Shown here one piece after another: positions 1-5,782 of a DNA stretch of 5,782 bases (its first letter is position 1; the number at the start of each line of letters is the position of its first letter). This DNA is from Phycisphaerales bacterium (GTDB taxonomy: Bacteria; Planctomycetota; Phycisphaerae; Sedimentisphaerales; Anaerohalosphaeraceae), in the NCBI GenBank assembly GCA_003152975.1, contig PMBP01000205.1, forward strand, positions 14,904 through 20,685, read 5' to 3'. Below the pieces are notes generated by a model. It was not told where the DNA came from. It saw only the letters and a program-made list of their open reading frames with translations, and did no database searches. The position numbers were made by a program, and so were the translations under genes.

Positions 1-37
1 GCTTGCTGAGTGCATAAATTTCATCACCCTCCTCCGG

Positions 38-79
38 AGCCAGATTCTGTATTTGTCTGAATCTGGCTTTTTTTATTTT
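38..79 (+). terminator. Rho-independent terminator of an upstream + strand gene
   Basis: The arms at 38-47 (AGCCAGATTC) and 59-68 (GAATCTGGCT) are perfect 10-bp reverse complements around an 11-nt loop. They are followed directly by a run of seven T, one A and four more T (68-79). The T tract lies only on the right side, so it should act on + strand transcription arriving from outside the window. Possible stops for that upstream gene lie at 7-9 (TGA) and 15-17 (TAA) in two different frames, and the sequence does not decide between them. The element marks a clean boundary before the oxidoreductase operon. Confidence 0.9.
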
Positions 80-181
80 CCGGCTCCTGACTTTCCACGG
101 CCCGAAATGGGGACTCCACATTATTATAGGATCGATTCGATTCATTTTTCACGGGTGGGAGCGAATTGGGTGATTTGCGGG

Positions 182-210
182 TTGACGATTTGGCCCGCCG
201 TTCGTACGAT
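182..210 (+). promoter_or_regulatory. Candidate sigma70-type promoter of the oxidoreductase operon
   Basis: TTGACG at 182-187 matches the -35 consensus at five of six positions. It is followed after exactly 17 bp by TACGAT at 205-210, which matches TATAAT at four of six positions including the important T1, A2 and T6. Transcription would begin near 217, giving a leader of about 25 nt before the first start codon at 242. The location between the upstream terminator and the first gene supports the call, but single-site promoter matches are weak evidence. A second AT-rich stretch near 121-128 (TATTAT at 122-127) has no well-spaced -35 and is less likely. Confidence 0.5.
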
Positions 211-231
211 GTTGGAGCAAATCAATCAGTC

Positions 232-236
232 AGGGA
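232..236 (+). promoter_or_regulatory. Ribosome binding site setting the delta subunit start
   Basis: AGGGA lies five bases before the ATG at 242. It favours 242 over the ATG at 236, which this motif overlaps, and over more upstream starts in the same frame. Confidence 0.6.
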
Positions 237-241
237 TGAAA

Positions 242-478
242 ATGGCAGAGATCAACCTGAATCTGGAGCGGTGCAAGGGTTGCGGGCTGTGCATTGGTGC
301 ATGCCCGATCGACAACCTGCGGATCAGCGGGACGCTGAATCGGCAGGGCGTCGAGCCGGCGGAGGTGATCGATCCGAATCGTTGCACGGGGTGCGGGATG
401 TGTTTTCGGATCTGCCCGGACATGGCGATCGAGATTCGTCGGGCGCCCTCGAAGGCGGGCAGCGAGGTGGCCGGTTGA
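242..478 (+). CDS. 2-oxoacid:ferredoxin oxidoreductase delta subunit (2x[4Fe-4S] ferredoxin-like)
   Basis: This 78-residue protein carries electrons from the catalytic subunits of the oxidoreductase to external ferredoxin in the cytoplasm. It has two classic 4Fe-4S motifs: C11-x2-C14-x2-C17-x3-C21-P and C48-x2-C51-x2-C54-x3-C58-P. In such ferredoxins the last cysteine of each motif usually serves the other cluster. The frame stays open upstream to 53, but that extension starts inside the terminator hairpin and has no ferredoxin-like content. The start at 242 fits the family (MAEINLNLERC...), the AGGGA site and the candidate promoter. Two residues more (ATG at 236) is the alternative. The length matches PorD/KorD/VorD-type subunits. 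Its stop overlaps the TTG start of the alpha gene by 4 nt, which suggests coupled translation and stoichiometric expression. The subunit type is well supported; the substrate class comes only from the neighbours. Confidence 0.92.
   Translation: MAEINLNLERCKGCGLCIGACPIDNLRISGTLNRQGVEPAEVIDPNRCTGCGMCFRICPDMAIEIRRAPSKAGSEVAG
464..470 (+). promoter_or_regulatory. Ribosome binding site setting the TTG start of the alpha subunit
   Basis: GAGGTGG lies four bases before the TTG at 475. This strong match to the anti-Shine-Dalgarno sequence supports the non-ATG start that overlaps the preceding stop codon. Confidence 0.65.
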
Positions 479-1545
479 GCACCCAGACCGCGAAAATCCT
501 GATGAAGGGCAACGAGGTGATGTGCGAGGCGGCCGTCCGGGCCGGCTGCAAGTTCTTTGCCGGATACCCCATCACTCCCCAGAATGAAGTCCCCGAGTAC
601 CTGTCGTGGCGGTTGCCGCAAGCGGGGGGGGTGTTCGTGCAGGCCGAATCGGAGATCGCGGCGATCAATATGATCTTCGGGGCGGCGGCGACGGGATTTC
701 GGTGCATGACCAGTTCGTCGTCGCCGGGGATCAGTCTCAAACAGGAGGGGATCAGCTACATCGCGGCGGCGGAGTTGCCGTGCGTGATCGCCAATGTCCA
801 GCGGGGCGGGCCGGGGCTGGGTAATATCCGTGCGGCGCAGAGCGACTACTTTCAGGCCGTCAAGGGCGGCGGGCACGGCGATTATCATTTGATCGTGCTG
901 GCGCCATCGACGCTGACGGAGCTGTACGCGCTGACGATGAACGCCTTCGACTACGCGGATCACTACCGCAACCCGGTGATGATCCTGATGGACGGGATTC
1001 TTGGCCAGATGGTCGAGCCGATTGTGACCGAGGAGTACCGGCCGCTGTTCGAACCGACGGAAAAGGATTACATCCTCGACGGATGCAAAGGCCGCAAGCC
1101 GCGGATCATCAAGACCCTGCACTTGCAGCCGGCCGAGGCGCTGGTCGAGGTCAACCGGCGGCTGGTGGCCAAGTACAAACGAATCAGCAGCGAACTGAAG
1201 CTCTGCGAGGATTTTCAAACGGACGATGCTCGTCTGATTGTCAGCGCCTATGGGATCACGGCGCAGGTTTCCAAGGGCGCCGTCCTGCAAGCCCGCAGCA
1301 AGGGCCTGAAGGTGGGATTGATCCGGCCGATTACCCTGTGGCCGTTTCCGGAGGCGCCCTTTGTGAAGGCGGCCAAGACGGCCGAGAAGTTCCTGGTCGT
1401 GGAGATGTCCAACGGCCAGATGATCGAGGATGTCCGGCTGGCCGAGCAGTGCCTCCGGCCGGTGGAGTTCTTCGGCGTCGGGGGCGGGTGGTATCCGACG
1501 ACCGACGAGGTTCTGGATGCGATAGAAAAGAGTTATCCGGCGTGA
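475..1545 (+). CDS. vorB: 2-oxoacid:ferredoxin oxidoreductase alpha subunit, VorB-type
   Basis: This 356-residue protein is the alpha subunit of a thiamine diphosphate and CoA-dependent 2-oxoacid:ferredoxin oxidoreductase. It resembles the 3-methyl-2-oxobutanoate (2-oxoisovalerate) subunit VorB, and the enzyme would form acyl-CoA, CO2 and reduced ferredoxin. The N-terminal pyrimidine-binding domain shows GYPITPQNE at 30-38, a QAESE segment with Glu58 as the expected contact to the cofactor, TSSSSPGISLKQEG at 79-92 and RGGPGLGN at 110-117. A second domain follows from about residue 250 (LIVSAYG), with the typical GLIRPITLWPFP and VVEMSNGQM segments. The length is normal for stand-alone VorB/KorA proteins, with no extra gamma domain fused. 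The chosen TTG start overlaps the delta stop (TTGA), has a strong ribosome binding site and gives the family-like start STQTAKILMKGNE. ATG at 502 would cut into conserved sequence. Family membership is firm; substrate preference (branched-chain versus 2-oxoglutarate) is inferred from resemblance. Confidence 0.92.
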   Translation: MSTQTAKILMKGNEVMCEAAVRAGCKFFAGYPITPQNEVPEYLSWRLPQAGGVFVQAESEIAAINMIFGAAATGFRCMTSSSSPGISLKQEGISYIAAAELPCVIANVQRGGPGLGNIRAAQSDYFQAVKGGGHGDYHLIVLAPSTLTELYALTMNAFDYADHYRNPVMILMDGILGQMVEPIVTEEYRPLFEPTEKDYILDGCKGRKPRIIKTLHLQPAEALVEVNRRLVAKYKRISSELKLCEDFQTDDARLIVSAYGITAQVSKGAVLQARSKGLKVGLIRPITLWPFPEAPFVKAAKTAEKFLVVEMSNGQMIEDVRLAEQCLRPVEFFGVGGGWYPTTDEVLDAIEKSYPA

Positions 1546-1571
1546 CAATGGCAATAATAAGCCGGAACCAT

Positions 1572-1578
1572 GAGGTGA
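1572..1578 (+). promoter_or_regulatory. Strong ribosome binding site of the beta subunit gene
   Basis: GAGGTGA, a full match to the anti-Shine-Dalgarno core, lies four bases before the GTG at 1583 and fixes that non-ATG start. It sits in the 37-nt gap after the alpha gene. Confidence 0.75.
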
Positions 1579-1582
1579 ACGC

Positions 1583-2314
<732 letters not shown>

Positions 2315-2331
2315 CAGCGGCAGGGCGTGCG

Positions 2332-2889
2332 ATGCAGACAGGGACGGACAATGAAACGCGGATCGTCATCGCCGGATTCGGCGGGCAGGGGGTTGTGCTG
2401 GCCGGCAACCTGCTGGCGCAGGCCTGCGTCGAAGAGGGCAAGAATGTTTCCATGATGGTGGCCTACGGGGCGGAGATGCGCGGGGGCACGGCCAATTCGA
2501 CGGTGGTGATTTCGCAGGGAACCATTTACAGTCCGGTGGTGGTTCGGCCGAACATTGCGGTGATCCTCAACACCCCGTCGCTGGAAAAATTCGAGCCGTC
2601 GGTAACGGCAGGGGGGCTGATCGTGGCCAATCAGTCGATGATGAACCGCGCGGTGAAGCGCGGCGACCTGAAGGTGATGATGATTGCGGCCACGGAGATT
2701 GCCCACGGTCTGGGGAATGTCCGCGTGGCCAATTCGGTGATCCTGGGCGCCCTGATCGCGGCGACCTCGCTGCTGCGGCTGGCGAGTCTGGAGCGGGCGG
2801 TGGAGACGCTGATGGCGCAGAAGAAGGCCGCGCTGGTAGCCTTGAACCTCGAAGCCCTGCGGGCGGGATTCGCCGCATGTCCGAGTTAA
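2332..2889 (+). CDS. 2-oxoacid:ferredoxin oxidoreductase gamma subunit
   Basis: This 185-residue protein is the gamma subunit, the domain linked with CoA binding and substrate closure in the 2-oxoacid:ferredoxin oxidoreductase family. It shows the glycine-rich N-terminal motif IAGFGGQGVVLAG at 13-25, YGAEMRGGTANSTVVIS at 45-61, and a conserved late segment RVANSVILGAL at 131-141. The ATG at 2332 follows a modest AGGG site (2322-2325) and lies 17 nt after the beta stop. The frame is open far upstream, but that part overlaps the beta gene and has no family resemblance, so it is excluded. The length is normal. The last 13 nt overlap the start of the ExbD-like gene. Together with the three preceding genes it completes a four-subunit enzyme. 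Confidence 0.93.
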   Translation: MQTGTDNETRIVIAGFGGQGVVLAGNLLAQACVEEGKNVSMMVAYGAEMRGGTANSTVVISQGTIYSPVVVRPNIAVILNTPSLEKFEPSVTAGGLIVANQSMMNRAVKRGDLKVMMIAATEIAHGLGNVRVANSVILGALIAATSLLRLASLERAVETLMAQKKAALVALNLEALRAGFAACPS

Positions 2890-3401
2890 GCCAGCCACCA
2901 CAAGGGTCCATCGCTCGGCAAGTCCTAGGGCGGCTGCATCAGAGCCGAGGCGGAGGGTTGGGCCTTCGCATGACGGCGATGATCGATGTCATTTTCCTGC
3001 TGCTGATCTTTTTCGTGCTGACGGCGCAGTTCAGCCGCGAAGAGCAATTTCTTCCAATTCGTCTTCCGGGTCAAGCTTCGGCGGCGCAGCGGCTGGATGT
3101 GCCGACCGAGCCACTGCCGATTTATATCGCCCTCCAGGACGACCTGTGCCGCGTTGATCTGCGCAAGGATCGGCAATTGACTATGACTTTGGCGGTTTCT
3201 GATCCGGCCGCGAGTCTGCCGCAATTCACCCAGACGGTCCAGGCTGCCTTGGAGCAGGAAAAACGGATTGTCTCTGATCCCGTCGAGATCTACTGCAAGG
3301 ATGAGGTACCATGGGATGTACTAGTCAAGCTTTATAATGGACTATATTCCATGGGAATCGAGGATATCACTTTCGTTCTGAAGGACCCATGGAATCCCTG
3401 A
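2877..3401 (+). CDS. exbD: ExbD/TolR-family biopolymer transport protein
   Basis: This 174-residue protein looks like ExbD/TolR, the single-pass inner-membrane partner of ExbB/TolQ that uses proton flow to drive work across the envelope. An N-terminal cytoplasmic stretch of about 34 residues ends in GLGLRM. It is followed by one transmembrane helix (about 35-51, TAMIDVIFLLLIFFVLT) carrying the conserved proton-relay aspartate as Asp37. The rest is a periplasmic domain whose C-terminal part (VEIYCKDEVPWDVLVKLYN, then MGIEDITFVL) follows the usual ExbD pattern. It is somewhat longer than E. coli ExbD (141 residues), with the extra length mainly in the middle of the periplasmic domain. The ATG at 2877 lies within the gamma gene and has a loosely spaced GGGCGGGA upstream; starting at the ATG of 2970 would remove the cytoplasmic tail. 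No ExbB/TolQ gene is in the window, so its motor partner is unknown. It overlaps the next gene by 13 nt. Confidence 0.85.
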   Translation: MSELSQPPQGSIARQVLGRLHQSRGGGLGLRMTAMIDVIFLLLIFFVLTAQFSREEQFLPIRLPGQASAAQRLDVPTEPLPIYIALQDDLCRVDLRKDRQLTMTLAVSDPAASLPQFTQTVQAALEQEKRIVSDPVEIYCKDEVPWDVLVKLYNGLYSMGIEDITFVLKDPWNP

Positions 3402-5665
3402 CAATACACAGAACTTTTGCATTACCAATTCGTTTTGCCTTCCTGGTCATATTCTCCGCCGCACTCCAAGCGGCCGAGCCCGGGAAGGAAACACAGAGTC
3501 CTGAATCGCCCTCGCAGCAAATCCGCCAGTCGGCGGGCGCCTATCTTCGCGACACGGCCCGGGCGCGGTTTGAATACGAATACACCGGACGCTTTCTCGA
3601 CGAGGGCGGACGGCAGGCCTTGCTCGAACAGAGCCAGAAACTCCGCGAGCAACTGATCCCGCTGCTGCAAAAGCAAAAAGAATTTCTGGACACGATCGAG
3701 AAATATAACGGTGCCGACTGGGACGAATTGTATGGACGGACGGGATTGTGGCGGGGGTTGCGATCCGATTGGCTTTCGGGGAATTGGTGGACGGCGCAGG
3801 CCGACTATTACCATGCCATGGCTTTGAGCGGGCCGCAGCGCGAGTCTATTTGCCGCGCGCTGCTGCAACAGTGTCAAAGCGGAGCCGAGCCGTTTGCGGG
3901 TCCGGCGGGCCGGATCCTGACGGCCCGAGTGCTGGCCTTGATGGGCGAAACGGATCCGGCTGCCCGGAAACAGGCGCTGGACATTCTTGAGCCCTTCGTT
4001 GCCGATCCTTCAGGTGCGATACCCGACCCGGTTCGATTGTCGGCTTTGATTATATATTATTCCCTCAAGGAAAAGATCGAACCCCAACAGATCCAGTCGC
4101 TGGCGGCGCTGTGCCGCAAGGAAACCTGCGCCGACCAGCTCGAACTGCGGCTATCGGCGGGCCTGCTCGAATTGCGATTGAAGACCGGTACGATGACGAT
4201 CCTGTCGGAGCTTGGGGCTCGCTCACCGGCGCGATCGTTTGCCGGGTCGATCGTGCTGGCGGAGATGGCCGATGGATTCCGGCAAAGACATCTGGATCGC
4301 GAGGCCTTATCGCGGCGGCCGCTTGCGGCGGTGCGGCTGGCCGTGGAGGCGGCCGAGCAGGCCGGGCCGCAGAAGTACCGCGAGTTGCTGGCCGAACTGT
4401 GCGAGGTTGGCGCACTGGCCAGGCCGCAGATTTATCATGCGGCCGCCCGGGCCTGGCAGGAGGCATCGCCGGCACGCGCGCTGGAATTGTACCTGCGGTG
4501 TTCGGCCGAGCAGCAGAGGCAACCGGACGCGAATCTGGCGATAGAGCCGTTGCCATTGACCGAGCAGGCCGCACGGGTGGCCATTCGGATTTTCCAGGCC
4601 GAGCCGGGCAAGGCGGGTGTGGCCGAACCGGCGATCCGGTATTACTCCAATCTTGCCGGGGCGAAGATGGACCCGGCGATTCAGTATGGCTATGTGTCGG
4701 TGCTTCGGGGCTGCGGCAAGGGGCCGCAGGCCGACGCGCTGCTCGACCAGATCATTCGTGCTGGCGGGCCGTATCAAAATCCCGCGCGATTGGACCGCAT
4801 CGTGCAGGGCCTTCAGGGTCAGGCCGATTCTGCCAAGGCCGGGTCAAAAGCCGTAGAAAGATTGATCCAACTGGTCGAGGATATCTCGGCGAATGTGAAG
4901 GGATTGGATGCATCGGTGCGGGCCGACGCCTGTCAGCTTGCGTGCCGGTTGTTGTTGGAAGGGGGCCAGGCGGATGGCGCCGGGAAGGTCCTGCTGTTGC
5001 TGGAGAAAAATCCGGGTCTTGATCCAACGCGCAGGGTCCCCCTGCAGGCCTGTGCGCTGCGAGTTCTCGATCGGCCCGTCGAGGCGGTGCGGGCGATTGC
5101 GGCTGGGGTGGGGCCACAGGACTGCAATTCCGTGGGCGAGGCGGTGCTGAGCTTGTCGGCGGTGATCGAACGGATCGAGACCTACGAAGCGCTGTCGTCG
5201 TATGCGGCGCTGTTGAAGGATTGCGATACCTTATCGGAAACCGCGCTTCGGTGTGCGCCGGCGGAATTGAAGGGCCATGCGCGGCTGCTGCGAGCGGAGG
5301 TCCTCAGCGTAATGACCGACGCGGATAAGCTTGCCGAGGCGGCACGACTTCTCGATGCGATAGCGGCGGGCGGGCAACCCTCCGATCTGGACTGGCTGCG
5401 GTGTCAGGCGCGTGTGCAGGAAAGCGGAGGCGAGTTCGCAGCGGCGGTGAAGACCTGGACGCAGATCTCCGACGGCATTCGCGCCGAGGCGGGCAAGACG
5501 CCCGATGCCGCCTGGTGGCAGGCGCGATATCATGCGCTGCGGTGCTTTGCTCGGTTGCCCGAGTCCAGACCTGCGGATCTCGAACACGCCGTACAGGTTT
5601 TGCTGAGCAGCCACGGCCCGGCGCCGGCGCCGTGGGATCAGATGCTTGAATTGCTTGGAAAGTAA
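3389..5665 (+). CDS. Large exported alpha-helical (TPR-like) protein of unknown function
   Basis: I do not recognise a named family for this 758-residue protein. The N terminus looks like a Sec signal peptide: basic residues to Arg15, a hydrophobic core FAFLVIFSAAL (16-26) and a likely cut after Ala28 or Ala29 (LQA-A-EPG), so the mature protein is probably periplasmic. Residues about 68-106 are charged and heptad-like and may form a coiled coil. A Trp/Tyr-rich patch follows at about 111-141 (GLWRGL, NWWTAQADYY). From about 150 to the end the sequence is a chain of Ala/Leu-rich amphipathic helices, some with TPR-like A-x-x-L/Y spacing, consistent with a solenoid scaffold. About 15 cysteines are scattered through it, which is many for a periplasmic protein. 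The ATG at 3389 has AAGGA only three bases upstream (3381-3385) and overlaps the exbD stop by 13 nt, implying coupled translation. A role as periplasmic partner or load of the ExbD complex is inference from context only. Confidence 0.75.
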   Translation: MESLTIHRTFALPIRFAFLVIFSAALQAAEPGKETQSPESPSQQIRQSAGAYLRDTARARFEYEYTGRFLDEGGRQALLEQSQKLREQLIPLLQKQKEFLDTIEKYNGADWDELYGRTGLWRGLRSDWLSGNWWTAQADYYHAMALSGPQRESICRALLQQCQSGAEPFAGPAGRILTARVLALMGETDPAARKQALDILEPFVADPSGAIPDPVRLSALIIYYSLKEKIEPQQIQSLAALCRKETCADQLELRLSAGLLELRLKTGTMTILSELGARSPARSFAGSIVLAEMADGFRQRHLDREALSRRPLAAVRLAVEAAEQAGPQKYRELLAELCEVGALARPQIYHAAARAWQEASPARALELYLRCSAEQQRQPDANLAIEPLPLTEQAARVAIRIFQAEPGKAGVAEPAIRYYSNLAGAKMDPAIQYGYVSVLRGCGKGPQADALLDQIIRAGGPYQNPARLDRIVQGLQGQADSAKAGSKAVERLIQLVEDISANVKGLDASVRADACQLACRLLLEGGQADGAGKVLLLLEKNPGLDPTRRVPLQACALRVLDRPVEAVRAIAAGVGPQDCNSVGEAVLSLSAVIERIETYEALSSYAALLKDCDTLSETALRCAPAELKGHARLLRAEVLSVMTDADKLAEAARLLDAIAAGGQPSDLDWLRCQARVQESGGEFAAAVKTWTQISDGIRAEAGKTPDAAWWQARYHALRCFARLPESRPADLEHAVQVLLSSHGPAPAPWDQMLELLGK

Positions 5666-5671
5666 CGCCCG

Positions 5672-5782
5672 CTATTTTGTCCGAGCCAGCAGCTTTTCCA
5701 TTCGGCGGATGCTCTGGACCATCGAGCGGACGGTGTGGTAGTTGATCTTCCACGAGTGGCTCATGTGGGTCCAGATGGGTTT
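5672..5782 (-). CDS. C-terminal tail of a convergent minus-strand gene (partial)
   Basis: On the minus strand an open frame enters from beyond the right edge and runs 36 codons to a TAG at 5674-5672. It reads ...PIWTHMSHSWKIN YHTVRSMVQ... and ends in RRMEKLLARTK. The basic amphipathic end and the natural sequence composition look like a real protein C terminus rather than a shadow frame. The + strand gene also stops just 6 bp before it, leaving this stretch otherwise unexplained. The start lies outside the window and I do not recognise the family. No terminator hairpin is seen between the two convergent stops. Confidence 0.55.
   Translation of the reverse strand, partial: KPIWTHMSHSWKINYHTVRSMVQSIRRMEKLLARTK

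Noticed and set aside
53..241. N-terminal extension of the ferredoxin-like frame back to a TTG at 53
   Set aside because: It begins inside the loop of the terminator hairpin, reads through the stem, has no ferredoxin-like sequence, and lies mostly upstream of the candidate promoter start.
3305..3392. Cluster of six-base palindromes (GGTACC, three CCATGG, ACTAGT, AAGCTT) resembling a vector polylinker
   Set aside because: The stretch encodes the conserved ExbD C-terminal pattern in frame (DEVPWDVLVKLYN and onward) and runs into the next gene, so it is natural coding sequence and the sites are coincidence. Base composition is slightly more AT-rich here, but not enough to claim an insertion.
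4111..5022. A 303-codon + strand frame and other frames within the large exported protein gene
   Set aside because: They are Gly/Arg/Ala-rich alternative frames of the 758-codon gene, lack a signal or domain and have no sensible ribosome binding site context.
5614..5635. GC-rich palindromic stretch GGCGCCGGCGCC near the end of the last + strand gene as a terminator
   Set aside because: It is inside the coding sequence (Pro-Ala-Pro-Ala codons) and is not followed by a T run.

Overview
The window is GC-rich bacterial DNA carrying a compact, co-oriented six-gene block on the + strand, flanked by a strong terminator on the left and by the tail of a convergent minus-strand gene on the right. A lineage cannot be fixed from the sequence alone. 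The high GC, the TTG and GTG starts, a ferredoxin-linked 2-oxoacid oxidoreductase and an ExbD followed by a large exported helical protein would fit an anaerobic Planctomycetota/Phycisphaerae-like or related bacterium. That is inference and weakly held.

Left boundary (1-241): a near-perfect intrinsic terminator (38-79) closes whatever lies upstream. About 100 bp later there is a good sigma70-like promoter (182-210), just before the first gene. The leader contains no convincing gene.

Metabolic block (242-2889): four genes encode all four subunit types of a 2-oxoacid:ferredoxin oxidoreductase of the VOR/KOR family. They are delta (two 4Fe-4S clusters), alpha (VorB-type), beta (thiamine diphosphate binding) and gamma. 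Together they would oxidatively decarboxylate a 2-oxoacid to an acyl-CoA and pass the electrons through Fe-S clusters to ferredoxin, or run in reverse for reductive carboxylation. The alpha subunit looks most like the 3-methyl-2-oxobutanoate (branched-chain) type. The exact substrate cannot be read from sequence.

Envelope block (2877-5665): without a gap, the gamma gene overlaps an ExbD/TolR-like single-pass membrane protein by 13 nt. That gene in turn overlaps by 13 nt a 758-residue exported, mostly helical, probably TPR-like protein of unknown function. No ExbB/TolQ partner is in the window. The overlaps suggest one transcript and translational coupling, tying a cytoplasmic redox enzyme to an envelope component.

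Right boundary (5666-5782): only 6 bp separate the last + strand stop from the stop of a minus-strand gene, of which just the last 36 codons are present. I found no mobile element, CRISPR array or RNA gene. The most unusual points are the vor-exbD-helical protein gene arrangement and the unrecognised large exported protein.
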